This document shows positions 7,543 through 16,198 of a stretch of 64,000 bases of DNA, piece by piece. Under the pieces are notes generated by a model. The model was not told the DNA's origin and made no database searches. It saw nothing but the letters and a program-made list of their open reading frames with translations. Position 1 is the first letter of the stretch. Every line of letters begins with the position of its first letter. The stretch is from DLAJ01 sp964655525 (lineage in GTDB: Bacteria > Bacillota > Clostridia > Lachnospirales > Lachnospiraceae). Made by a program: the position numbers and the translations under genes. The stretch lies in contig CAZZNE010000019.1 of assembly GCA_964655525.1 (NCBI GenBank), positions 9,042 to 73,041 of the forward strand, read 5' to 3'.

Positions 7543-10530
7543 CTAACAAATGAAATCTTTCTCTCGCAATATGATCATATCCTCATCATCATATCTTTTT
7601 CCGGATAAAATATCAACAAAATGTTTTGGATTTTTACGGTTTGCACTCCAGATTGCTTCATCAATGATATCGCGCACCTCCGCAAGCGTTACGCTGTGAT
7701 CTCCCGTCTGCAGATCCGAAATCCTTGTATACAGCGCAAGAATACCGAGATCGTCAATACTGTATTCCAAGTCGTACGCGTAATCCCTCGCATATGCGAC
7801 AAGCGCATCGTTATCCATAGCGTTAATGTCAATACGCGCATTAAAATTCTCCGCGATCATAGGATTTTTATTCAGGCACTTGCGCATTTCGATCTTTGTA
7901 TCTTCCAGAATGACGATGATTCCTTCGCTCTCCTGCTCTAAGTACTGCGTCAGCTTCTTTAAGGACTCCGCGCTCATGCCGTTTGCTTTTTCCACGATCA
8001 ACGCGCCGCCCCGCAGCTTGGAAAGCGTTTCAGGAATATTCTTTTTATCAAGCGCCGCTCCCGAAATGCGGGCGACTCTGCCCGAAAAATTCCGGTCGGA
8101 GATCTGCACGCTCTTGATCAGATTTTTGGCAAGCGTCATCGTGCCTGAACCGTTCTCCCCCGTAATGATGACATTGCCTGTATAAGCGGCAAGACTGATC
8201 TTGTCGATTGCCGCCGCGATCTGACTCTTCATCTGATCCGTCTGGATCAACGCGCCGAACAACTCTTTCTCATCCTCGGTCAGCGCCCTTGACGGCGTGA
8301 AATGATCGCTTTCTCCCTTGATCTCACGCTCCGCATTTTCGATCAGCTTATCGGCAACGCTCCGCATTTCCACGGTGTCAAAGCCGAAATTCTTCGCCTG
8401 CTCCCTTTGTGCCGCCCTGTTTTTCTTTGCGTTGCGCTCCTCAAGCTCCGCCTCAATGATCGCGCTCTGAATCTCCTTTGTTTCCGCTCCCGGCTCGTTA
8501 TCCGCCGATACGGCGGTATCCTGCTTTGCATCATCCTGTGCGGTATCTTCCTGCTCATCCGCACCGGTCTGCACGGTATCGTCTGCTGCGGCATCCTCCG
8601 CCATGGTATCCGCCTGCGCGATACGCTCATCCTGCTGCCCGCTTTCGGCATCATCCCGCGCGCCGTCCGCCGCCACATTTCCCGCAACGCCGACTCCCTG
8701 CGCCTCTAACGCTTCGATCACGGTTCCCATCATCGCGGTATCGACAACATAATCCAGCTCGGCCGCATTTTCTTCTTTTTTCTGTTCCGGCTCTTCCTCC
8801 GGTGCAGGGTCATCTTCCTCCCATGCATCTTCGGTTTCTTCCTCCGCCGGCAGGTTCTCTAATGCTTCAAATTCCGATGTGTCGGCGACGTCCGCAATCT
8901 CAGCAAGTTCCTCCACTTCGGGAAGATCTTCTCCCTCCAGACCATCGTCCACCAACACCGACTCCGCAAAAATCTCTACATCCGTTTTCGGCTTCGGCGG
9001 CGGCGCGATCGGTTCGAACGGCAGATTGGACAGGGTGCTGTTCTCATCCTCCAGACCCTCTAAAAGTCCTGATTTTGCGCTTTTATCAAACGCAGTAAAC
9101 ATTTCGCCTGTCTGCTGCATGACGCGCTGTTTTAAGTCGTCCATGCTCTTCTGGTCGCTCGCGCGCTTCATGCGCTCCCATTCCTTCAGTACTTCCTCTA
9201 TACTGAGCTGTCCCGTGATCTGCTTTTCCACACGCGACTGCTCTGGTACGACCAGACTGATCTGCCCGTCGTTTTCCATTGATAAAATATGGTCGTAGCT
9301 TTCCGCCGTCATCGCTGCACGCTCCGCCATATCCCGTACGAGACTCTCCGCATCCATATTCGGGTCAAAGGCAAGCGGCTGCCCTGTGCCGAATGTGACC
9401 TCTTTCATCTCCCCCGAAGAATCCGCTTCGCCCCTTTGGCTCGCTGCCTGCATTGCCAAACGTTCCTGCTCTAACGCGAGCCGCTCGCGCTCAATGGCAA
9501 GCTTTTCTTTTTCCAGCGCAAGGCGCTGTGCCTCGGCCGCTCTGCGCCGCATCTCCACTTCCGCCAGCCGGCGTTGTTCTTCCTCGAGCTTGTACTGCTC
9601 CTCCGCCTGCCGGCGCTGTTCCTCTTCCAGTCTGCTCTGCTCTTCGGCCTGCCGGCGCTGTGCTTCCGCTCTTCTGTACTCCGCTTCCGCCTGCTTGCGC
9701 TGTGCCTCCGCGTCCAGCGCATCCTTCGCCATGATCTCCTTCATGCTGTTCGCAAGCGCTTCCTGAATATTGAGCGTATTATATTTATTCCCCAGATCCA
9801 GCGTCTTTACATGAATATCCAGTTCTCCGCCCGGTGCGCCCGCATCCTGCTGCACCGCTGCGTTCCCGCGTGCCGCCGCGGGCTGTTGACTGCTCTTGCG
9901 TGCAACGGAAGCCTTCTTTCCATTGCGGTTATCGTACATCTCCTGCTGGACAGGCGTAAGCGGCTGATGCAACATTTTCAGCTCCATTGCCTTTACGACA
10001 TACTTGCCCTCGCCGAACGTGATGATGATCTCATCGCACTCCGCCACGCACTGGCGCTCCAAACCCGCGCGGTGATACAAAAACGCCAGCTCATACCCCC
10101 ACTTCTCCCGGTAGTCGGCTGCCTTAAACTCCTCCAGCACATGAATGCGCTCCTCAAGAGAAACCTCCTGCGCATCATAAATCTTATACTTTAAGATAAA
10201 GCGTCCGCTGTCATTCGGCGCAACGCGCACAAATTCCTTATAATACTCAACTGCCTGCACAAACTCCCCAAGCTTGATGGACAGCTCGCAGAGAGAATAC
10301 ACGATCGTCCTGCCGCCCGGATGCCTGTCATACGCTAACAGAAGCATGTCGCGGCTGACATCATATTTTCGGTTGATCTTATAGAGATCGCTGACTACTG
10401 TCAGCATGGAAATATTCTTGACTCTGCGCCAGTCAATGGTATCCGCGATCGCCATCGCCTCCGCATATTCTTTTTGGGAGATCAGATTCTTGATCTCCTC
10501 CGCTCGTAACTTGTATTCATACTTATCCAA
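7543..10530 (-). CDS. TPR, coiled-coil and AAA-like pseudo-ATPase protein
   Basis: 995 residues if started at the TTG at 10530, which has a GAGGTGG ribosome site 5 bases ahead and gives LDKYEYKLRAEEI (M at position 1); an ATG at 10548 lacks a site. Domains: TPR-like helices (about 1-200); a long charged coiled coil of Q/E/R/A repeats (about 265-370); an acidic low-complexity linker rich in E, D and A (about 520-700); and a C-terminal AAA-like domain (about 740-995). The P-loop reads GENGSGTMT, lacking the Walker A lysine, and the Walker B position reads ALIVEKANG without an aspartate, so nucleotide hydrolysis is unlikely. It resembles CbxX/SpoVK-type modules in layout. Co-transcription with glgB suggests a scaffold or regulator linked to glycogen, but this is inference. 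Confidence 0.7.
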   Translation of the reverse strand: MDKYEYKLRAEEIKNLISQKEYAEAMAIADTIDWRRVKNISMLTVVSDLYKINRKYDVSRDMLLLAYDRHPGGRTIVYSLCELSIKLGEFVQAVEYYKEFVRVAPNDSGRFILKYKIYDAQEVSLEERIHVLEEFKAADYREKWGYELAFLYHRAGLERQCVAECDEIIITFGEGKYVVKAMELKMLHQPLTPVQQEMYDNRNGKKASVARKSSQQPAAARGNAAVQQDAGAPGGELDIHVKTLDLGNKYNTLNIQEALANSMKEIMAKDALDAEAQRKQAEAEYRRAEAQRRQAEEQSRLEEEQRRQAEEQYKLEEEQRRLAEVEMRRRAAEAQRLALEKEKLAIERERLALEQERLAMQAASQRGEADSSGEMKEVTFGTGQPLAFDPNMDAESLVRDMAERAAMTAESYDHILSMENDGQISLVVPEQSRVEKQITGQLSIEEVLKEWERMKRASDQKSMDDLKQRVMQQTGEMFTAFDKSAKSGLLEGLEDENSTLSNLPFEPIAPPPKPKTDVEIFAESVLVDDGLEGEDLPEVEELAEIADVADTSEFEALENLPAEEETEDAWEEDDPAPEEEPEQKKEENAAELDYVVDTAMMGTVIEALEAQGVGVAGNVAADGARDDAESGQQDERIAQADTMAEDAAADDTVQTGADEQEDTAQDDAKQDTAVSADNEPGAETKEIQSAIIEAELEERNAKKNRAAQREQAKNFGFDTVEMRSVADKLIENAEREIKGESDHFTPSRALTEDEKELFGALIQTDQMKSQIAAAIDKISLAAYTGNVIITGENGSGTMTLAKNLIKSVQISDRNFSGRVARISGAALDKKNIPETLSKLRGGALIVEKANGMSAESLKKLTQYLEQESEGIIVILEDTKIEMRKCLNKNPMIAENFNARIDINAMDNDALVAYARDYAYDLEYSIDDLGILALYTRISDLQTGDHSVTLAEVRDIIDEAIWSANRKNPKHFVDILSGKRYDDEDMIILREKDFIC

Positions 10531-10596
10531 GGCAGCCACCTCATACATCTACAGCTTGTGCTTTTTAATAGGTCATTCTGTGAAAATCTACTATAT

Positions 10597-10641
10597 ATAC
10601 ACTTTCTAGCTAAGTGTATCATACGCATACCACAATGTCAA
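10597..10641 (-). promoter_or_regulatory. Sigma-A promoter with overlapping dyad operator for TPR-glgB operon
   Basis: On the minus strand TTGACA (10641-10636), a 17-base spacer and TACACT (10618-10613) form a near-consensus promoter. A perfect 8-bp dyad, ATACACTT (10597-10604) and AAGTGTAT (10612-10619) with a 7-base centre, covers the -10 element and the expected start site, a typical repressor-binding placement. The cognate regulator is not in view. Confidence 0.7.
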
Positions 10642-10650
10642 AATAGACTT

Positions 10651-11514
10651 TCACGAATCTAAAAGAAAATCGGTAAACTGCGCAAACTGTATCAGCGAAA
10701 ATGTCTCTCCCCGCACGGTCTGGCTCTCTCCCATCCGCTCTAATGCGGCCAGCGCCTGCTCTTTTGAAACGCCAAGCTCCCTGGCATTCGCAATGCTGTT
10801 CACCATCGTCTTCCGCCGCTGATTGAACACGGCGCGTATCACGGCAAACATGCGCCCGGCATCCTTCACCTCCACGGGCGGCTTCTCGTAACAGGTCAGC
10901 CTGATGACCGCGCTGCCGACCTGCGGGCGCGGGATAAAACAGTTTTGCGGCACGTTTGCGACAACCTCCGCTTTTGCGTAATATTGCACGGCAAGCGAAA
11001 GCGCGCCGTAATCCTTTGTCCCCGGCTTCGCCTGCATGCGCTCCGCAACCTCTTTCTGCACCATGACCGTGATGCTCTCGATCGGCACGTCACTCTCCAG
11101 CAGTCCCATGATGATCGGCGTCGTAATGTAATAAGGGAGATTCGCCACAAGCTTGACGGGCTGCCCGTGATTTTTTTCCTGCACGAGCGCGCCAATATCC
11201 ACCTTGAGAATATCCTCGTTTAACACGGTTACATTCCCGTACGCGGAAAGCGTATCTTCCAAGATCGGAATGAGCATTTTGTCGATCTCAACTGCCACAA
11301 CCTCCCTCGCCCGTTCTGCAAGATACTGCGTCATCGTTCCGATACCCGGACCGACCTCGATCACGCAGTCATCTTTCCCGATTTCAGCCGCATCCATGAT
11401 CCGTCCGAGCACACGCTTGTCGATCAGAAAATTCTGTCCGAATTTTTTTTGAAAATGAAATTGATATTTCTGTAAAACCGCAATGGTATTCTGCGGATCG
11501 CCAAGATCTGCCAT
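10651..11514 (-). CDS. rsmA: 16S rRNA dimethyladenosine transferase
   Basis: 287 residues; methylates the two adjacent adenines in the 3' terminal helix of 16S rRNA during small-subunit assembly, using S-adenosylmethionine. The SAM-binding loop EVGPGIG is at residues 53-59, the KKFGQNFL N-terminal signature at 23-30, and the catalytic NLPYYIT motif near residue 125. Full length for the family. It has an AAAGGAG site and follows tatD after 83 bases on the same strand; tatD-rsmA linkage is common in Firmicutes. No terminator is obvious between it and the promoter of the next operon. Confidence 0.97.
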   Translation of the reverse strand: MADLGDPQNTIAVLQKYQFHFQKKFGQNFLIDKRVLGRIMDAAEIGKDDCVIEVGPGIGTMTQYLAERAREVVAVEIDKMLIPILEDTLSAYGNVTVLNEDILKVDIGALVQEKNHGQPVKLVANLPYYITTPIIMGLLESDVPIESITVMVQKEVAERMQAKPGTKDYGALSLAVQYYAKAEVVANVPQNCFIPRPQVGSAVIRLTCYEKPPVEVKDAGRMFAVIRAVFNQRRKTMVNSIANARELGVSKEQALAALERMGESQTVRGETFSLIQFAQFTDFLLDS

Positions 11515-11597
11515 AATGCAGCATTCTCCTTTCCGGATCCGCCGCTCGTAGGCGGCAGATCATCCTGCGGTGGTATCCCATTCCGTAAAAAAGAACG

Positions 11598-12362
11598 TCA
11601 GATGCGGTACAGCCTGCGGGCATTCTCTTCCGTGATGCGGATCAGCTCCTGCACCGTCACGTCTTTCAGATCGGCAAGCTTTTCCGCCACAAACCAAAGC
11701 TTTCCCGAATGATTGCGGCTGCCGCGCTCCGGTGACGGCGAAAGATACGGCGCGTCCGTCTCCAGCACGATACGCTCCAGCGGAACCGCCTTCACCGCTT
11801 CCACAAGCTTTTTTGCATTCGAAAACGTGATCACGCCTCCGACGCCAATATAAAATCCCATATCCACATATTGCAGCGCAAGCTCCTTGGAATAAGAAAA
11901 ACAATGAACGACGCCGCCGATCTCCTCGCAATGCTGCTCTTTCATGATCCGCATCGTATCATTCGCCGCATCCCGCGAATGGATCACGACCGGAAGCCGC
12001 ACTTCCCTTGCCAGTTCCAGCTGACGCACAAACCAGCGCTGCTGAAGTTCCCGGTTCGTATCGGGATAATGATAATCCAGCCCGATCTCCCCGACCGCCA
12101 CGATCTTCGGGTTCGCGCAGTCGCTTATGAGCTGCTCCATATCACGCTCTGACAGTGCATCCGTCTCGGACGGATGCACCCCCACTGCCCCGTATAGAAA
12201 TGGATAACGCTCCGTCAGCGCCACCGTTGCCGCGCTCGTTTTGATACTCGCCCCAATATTGACGATCGTGCCGATCCCGTTTCCCGCCATCCCGCGAAGC
12301 AGTTCGTCGCGGTCTGCGTCAAACACACTGTCATCATAATGTGCATGCGTGTCAAAAATCAT
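11598..12362 (-). CDS. tatD: TatD-family metal-dependent hydrolase/DNase
   Basis: 254 residues, started at the ATG at 12362 (MIFDTHAHYDD) behind GAGAGG; longer upstream reading has no site and enters the previous gene. Metal ligands of the TatD amidohydrolase fold are all present: THAHYDD at the N-terminus, GEIGLDYHY, VIHSRDA, VHCFS and ETDAPYLSP. Family members are 3'-5' exonucleases or D-aminoacyl-tRNA-related hydrolases acting in the cytoplasm. It is the middle gene of pepP-tatD-rsmA, 31 bases after the aminopeptidase. Confidence 0.94.
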   Translation of the reverse strand: MIFDTHAHYDDSVFDADRDELLRGMAGNGIGTIVNIGASIKTSAATVALTERYPFLYGAVGVHPSETDALSERDMEQLISDCANPKIVAVGEIGLDYHYPDTNRELQQRWFVRQLELAREVRLPVVIHSRDAANDTMRIMKEQHCEEIGGVVHCFSYSKELALQYVDMGFYIGVGGVITFSNAKKLVEAVKAVPLERIVLETDAPYLSPSPERGSRNHSGKLWFVAEKLADLKDVTVQELIRITEENARRLYRI

Positions 12363-12393
12363 TGCTTTTTCCTCTCTCCAGGCTCTATTCTTC

Positions 12394-14202
12394 TCACACT
12401 GCCTTCGTCGCCTGTGCAAGCCACTCCTGTTCTTCCTGATCCAACATCGGGCTGATCGTATCATAAATCTTCTTATGATAGGCGTTCAGCGCCGCCTTTT
12501 CCTCCTCCGTCAGCATCGACGGCTCCACCGCGCGCAAGTCAAACGGCGCCATCGTCAGATATTCATGACGCAGAAGCTGTCCGTACTCTGTCATGCGGTC
12601 TTTGCAGCAGACAATAAGATTTTCCAGCCGGATACCATATTGACCGTCAAAATACACGCCCGGTTCGTCCGATGTGATCATTCCTTCCACGAACGGTGTT
12701 TTTGTCTCCCTTCCTGTTGCCGCTTTTAATCGGAACGCATTCGGTCCCTCATGGACATTCAGGAAATATCCGACACCATGCCCCGTACCGTGACGATAAT
12801 CAAGCCCCATCTCCCACAATGCCTTTCTCGCCAAAAAATCAAGATTTAAGCCCGTCGTTCCTTCCATGAATACCGCTGACGCCAGATTCAGGTTTCCCTT
12901 TAAGACCGCTGTAAAATGCTTTTTTTGTTCCTCCGTCAGCTCCCCGAGCGCAACGGTTCTTGTCACGTCAGTCGTGCCCTCCAGATACTGCCCGCCCGTA
13001 TCCATGAGCACAAGGCCCTCCGGCTTTAACGTCACACTGCTCTCCTCTGTCGCACTGTAATGAATGATCGCGCCATGCGCACCATAGCCGATGATCGGTT
13101 CAAAGCTCTGTCCCCGGTAATTCTCCTGCTCACAGCGAAACGCCTCGAGCTTTTCCGCCGCTGACAGCTCTGTCACATTTCCTTCCGGCACCGCCTTATC
13201 CAGCCAGCAAAGGAACTTGCACAGCGCCACACCGTCCTTTATATGCGCTTTGCGCATGTTTTCTACCTCGGTCGCATTTTTGCACGCCTTAAAGAGCAGC
13301 GTCGGATTCTCATAAGGAACAACCGTACATCCCGGATTCAGTTTTTGGATCAGTGCATAATTGACAACCTGCTCGTCCCACTGTACGACTGCGCCGTCAT
13401 CAAGTGCCTGCACATCGTCATAGATCGCGTGATATTCTTTAATGACAATATTGTCATTTTTCAGCGAGGCAGTCAGTTCCGGCGGACATGCTTTTAGATC
13501 CATGTATAAAATGCCGTCGGCCTTTTCCAGCAAAAGATAGGAACGCACGACCGGATTATACGCAACGTCGCCGCCCCGGATATTGAGCAGCCATGCAATG
13601 TCATCCAGGCTTGTCAGGATCAGACAGTCCGCTTCCCGTTTTGCAAGCTCGGCGCGGACGCGCGCAAGCTTATCCGCACGGCTCTCGCCGGTATAACAAA
13701 TGTCCAGCTCATACGCCGGCTCTGCAGCAAGCGCCGGACGGTCCTTCCACACCTTGTCAACCAAGTCCTCATCGTAATGGAGCGTCACCGAATCAGACGC
13801 CCCCCGCTTACGCTCGTTCAGCGACGCAAACAGTCTGTCCACAAACGATTTTGTGATGACACGCCCGTCAAATCCTAGCACGCCTCCTTCCGCAAGCGCA
13901 TCCGTAAGATATTCCTTTATCGTCGGGACCCCTTTCTCACCCGATCGATAGAGCACGATTCCGCTGCCCTTCAGCTGCTCCTCCGCCTGCAGAAAATATC
14001 TGCCGTCGGTCCACAGGCCCGCGCTGTCTTTACCCACGATCAGAGTTCCCGCCGAACCGGTAAATCCCGACATGTACTCCCTGCACTTAAAATACTCATG
14101 TACATACTCCGAGCTGTGGTAATCGTCCGAGGGAATGATATATTGATCGATTCCCCGCTCTTTCATCAATTCCTGTAGCGCCTTGATTCTTTCCCGTATC
14201 AT
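12394..14202 (-). CDS. pepP: Xaa-Pro aminopeptidase (M24B)
   Basis: 602 residues from the ATG at 14202, which has GGAGG eight bases ahead; an ATG at 14217 overlaps that site. It removes N-terminal residues preceding proline in peptides. Architecture is the three-domain eukaryote-like APP form: two creatinase-like N-terminal domains (YIIPSDDYHSSEYVHEYFKCR at the start), then the pita-bread metalloprotease domain with both aspartates (LVLMDTGGQYLEGTTDVTRT), the HGTGHGVG histidine and the two glutamates (TSDEPGVYF and GIRLENLIV). First gene of an apparent operon with tatD and rsmA; cytoplasmic, no signal peptide. Confidence 0.94.
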   Translation of the reverse strand: MIRERIKALQELMKERGIDQYIIPSDDYHSSEYVHEYFKCREYMSGFTGSAGTLIVGKDSAGLWTDGRYFLQAEEQLKGSGIVLYRSGEKGVPTIKEYLTDALAEGGVLGFDGRVITKSFVDRLFASLNERKRGASDSVTLHYDEDLVDKVWKDRPALAAEPAYELDICYTGESRADKLARVRAELAKREADCLILTSLDDIAWLLNIRGGDVAYNPVVRSYLLLEKADGILYMDLKACPPELTASLKNDNIVIKEYHAIYDDVQALDDGAVVQWDEQVVNYALIQKLNPGCTVVPYENPTLLFKACKNATEVENMRKAHIKDGVALCKFLCWLDKAVPEGNVTELSAAEKLEAFRCEQENYRGQSFEPIIGYGAHGAIIHYSATEESSVTLKPEGLVLMDTGGQYLEGTTDVTRTVALGELTEEQKKHFTAVLKGNLNLASAVFMEGTTGLNLDFLARKALWEMGLDYRHGTGHGVGYFLNVHEGPNAFRLKAATGRETKTPFVEGMITSDEPGVYFDGQYGIRLENLIVCCKDRMTEYGQLLRHEYLTMAPFDLRAVEPSMLTEEEKAALNAYHKKIYDTISPMLDQEEQEWLAQATKAV

Positions 14203-14283
14203 CCGTTTTTCCTCCATTTTGCCTGATTTTACTACCTGAAATATCGTTTATTTCCTGTTTTTTGAAAAAATTGAAAAAAAAGC

Positions 14284-14312
14284 TTGCCAAACAAAAAGCA
14301 TTATACTATAAT
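14284..14312 (+). promoter_or_regulatory. Sigma-A promoter of tRNA-Lys
   Basis: TTGCCA (14284-14289), a 17-base spacer and a perfect TATAAT (14307-14312) lie about 62 bases before the tRNA gene. Confidence 0.85.
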
Positions 14313-14374
14313 AACTCTTGCGTTGTAAACAACAGAAAGCGCTCTGCACAGTTTCCACTGTCAGAAAACAGGAC

Positions 14375-14447
14375 GCACCGCTAGCTCAGTTGGTAGAGCA
14401 CCTGACTCTTAATCAGGGTGTCCAGGGTTCGAGCCCCTGGCGGTGCA
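14375..14447 (+). tRNA. tRNA-Lys (anticodon CTT)
   Basis: A 73-base cloverleaf: acceptor stem GCACCGC with GCGGTGC, D arm GCTCAGTTGGTAGAGC, anticodon stem CCTGA/TCAGG with loop CTCTTAA giving anticodon CTT (reads AAG), and T arm with GGTTCGAGCC. The 3' CCA is not encoded and must be added after transcription. Confidence 0.97.
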
Positions 14448-14504
14448 TTGAAAGTCTTAGGGCTTGCATTTATGCGGGTTCTAGGGCTTTTTTTCTTGCA
14501 TAAA

Positions 14505-14557
14505 AAAGATTCGCGCGTGGCGCGAATCTTTCGAAGAATCCGCTTTGCGGATTCTTC
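14505..14557. terminator. Two tandem hairpins after tRNA-Lys
   Basis: A perfect 11-bp stem (14505-14515 with 14521-14531) ends in TCTTT and is followed at once by a second perfect stem (14533-14542 with 14548-14557). They probably end tRNA-Lys transcription; the first resembles other terminators of this window. Confidence 0.7.
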
Positions 14558-14585
14558 TGGGCTTGAGAAATTTCCTATAAGTAAA

Positions 14586-14624
14586 AAAACGGGGAAGCTG
14601 AAAAAAATCAGTTTTCCCCGTTTT
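14586..14624 (-). terminator. Intrinsic terminator of the hemerythrin-REC gene
   Basis: An 11-bp stem with AAAACGGGGAA and TTCCCCGTTTT arms closes an inner CTGA/TCAG helix; on the minus strand it ends in a run of seven T. It lies 20 bases after the stop codon of the minus-strand gene. Confidence 0.85.
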
Positions 14625-14643
14625 CGGTTTTACATAGCACGTA

Positions 14644-15990
14644 TTATTTTTTATTCGCAAAAAAAGCATCCACGCTCTTTTTGATAATGTCCTCCGGCAT
14701 CGCCTTTAAAAGATAACCTTCCGGCTTTAGCTCCATTACCTTTTTCACGCTCTCTCTATCGCCTCTTCCGGTCAGAAAAATAACCGGAATGTTTGCCGTC
14801 GCCTTTTCCGAACGCATCATTTCCAGAGTCTGCCTTCCGTCACAAACAGGCATTTCATAATCCAAGAGAACCAGATCCGGTCGGTTTACCGCAATGCTTT
14901 GAATCGCGGTCATACTGGAGGCGACCTCCGTCACATCATAATCATCCGCAAAAAGCTCCACGATCTTGCCCCGTACTAAATCCGAATCATCCACGACCAG
15001 AATCTTTTTCTTTTGCTGTTCCCACGAAGCGTTCTCTTTCTCCAAATATTGTTTGACCGTGGCCATTGCATTTTCGTGGTTAATGCCTGCCGCGCTCTTA
15101 CCGCGGACAATCTCGGCAGATACCGCGCAAAACGCAAAATAGCCCTCGCCTGTATCAAACAGCAGGCTGCAGGCCGGCTGCGCGCGTTCAAAGGAATCCT
15201 CAAGCTGCTCATAGGTCAACAGATTTTCTTTTTCCAATTTAAACGAAGCCAACGCCGGTAAACTTTCTCTGATCCGTTCCATAAACTGTTTGGAAAGGTA
15301 CCTGCCGATATTGATCACCATTTCGTCCACTTTTTTATATTCCGTATTAAAAATCGCCCCCACAATCTTTAACAGAAGCTTTTCCTCATAAACAAGCGTG
15401 ATCTCCCACTTTTCCTTCTTCTCGCCACGATAAGTAAAACGGCAGCAGATCATTTTTCCGAAATTTTCTCCGGCATACTGACTACTGATCATTCTCGCAT
15501 CCAGCCGATACAACTCATGCAGCAGCTGAATAATATCCTGTTCCATGATCTCCTGCTCTTTTTCTTGCGGAATTTCCAGCCATTTACTGCTCTTTCTTCC
15601 CGCGATCGCCAAATCCTCCGACACCGTATGCCCGACCACCCAGCCGATACAAACGCTTAAAAAATGCCGGATGGAATCCAAAGAATATTGGGACTCCTCC
15701 ATCTCTTTCTCAAGCGCCGGCAGCGTATTATTACGAAAATCATTATGCAGACGTTTATGTACCGCATACTCACTGTAGCCGATCGACTCCATATAGCTTT
15801 CCTCATGCTCAAAATGCTCCAGAGAGTGATTTTTCAGATATTTCACTCCTTCCCGGCATGCCCACTCGCTTTTTTCTTCGTTCTCACTGAGCTTCAAAAG
15901 CCGGTCCATTGTTGAAAAAAGCTGTTTATGCTCCTTATCGATCACATCCACGCCAAGCTTATATCTATCATCCCATTTCACCTGCTTCAC
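14644..15990 (-). CDS. Bacteriohemerythrin - CheX-like - response receiver fusion
   Basis: 448 residues from the GTG at 15990, which has GGGAGGG seven bases ahead; an upstream ATG at 16044 falls in the promoter. Residues 1-130 are a hemerythrin with the expected di-iron ligands (EHKQLF, HSLEHFEHEESYM, HKRLHNDF, GHTVSEDL). Residues about 150-310 resemble CheX/CheC-type phosphatase folds, although the ExxN phosphatase signature is imperfect (DEMVINIG). The last 125 residues are a CheY-like receiver with ILVVDDSD, phospho-acceptor in LVLLDYEMP, and the LTG and K positions. It could link oxygen or nitric oxide binding to motility or c-di-GMP signalling. The neighbour is a REC-HD-GYP protein. Confidence 0.85.
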   Translation of the reverse strand: MKQVKWDDRYKLGVDVIDKEHKQLFSTMDRLLKLSENEEKSEWACREGVKYLKNHSLEHFEHEESYMESIGYSEYAVHKRLHNDFRNNTLPALEKEMEESQYSLDSIRHFLSVCIGWVVGHTVSEDLAIAGRKSSKWLEIPQEKEQEIMEQDIIQLLHELYRLDARMISSQYAGENFGKMICCRFTYRGEKKEKWEITLVYEEKLLLKIVGAIFNTEYKKVDEMVINIGRYLSKQFMERIRESLPALASFKLEKENLLTYEQLEDSFERAQPACSLLFDTGEGYFAFCAVSAEIVRGKSAAGINHENAMATVKQYLEKENASWEQQKKKILVVDDSDLVRGKIVELFADDYDVTEVASSMTAIQSIAVNRPDLVLLDYEMPVCDGRQTLEMMRSEKATANIPVIFLTGRGDRESVKKVMELKPEGYLLKAMPEDIIKKSVDAFFANKK

Positions 15991-16015
15991 CGAATTGCCC
16001 TCCCTTATCGTTTCT

Positions 16016-16044
16016 ATTTTATCAAAGCGGCAACAAGCCGTCAA
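16016..16044 (-). promoter_or_regulatory. Sigma-A promoter of the hemerythrin-REC gene
   Basis: Minus strand TTGACG (16044-16039), 17-base spacer and TAAAAT (16021-16016), leaving a leader of about 20 bases before the GTG at 15990. This promoter position supports the shorter start. Confidence 0.8.
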
Positions 16045-16132
16045 TCACATAAAATACGGGTTATTATACGTTCTTTATAATAAATATAGAAAAAAAATTA
16101 TTCTAACCTGCATTTACCCCTCACAACACGAA

Positions 16133-16177
16133 AACAGCCTGATACAGAATCTGATCCCGGTTCCGTATCAGGCTGTT
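16133..16177 (-). terminator. Hairpin after the HD-GYP gene
   Basis: A perfect 13-bp inverted repeat (16133-16145 with 16165-16177) is followed on the minus strand by TTTTCG, 21 bases after the stop codon of the HD-GYP gene. Confidence 0.75.
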
Positions 16178-16198
16178 GTTCTATTTGTCACACTATCC

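Noticed and set aside
8478..9098. Proline-rich plus-strand frame
   Set aside because: Antisense to the acidic linker of the TPR pseudo-ATPase; the proline content follows from that.
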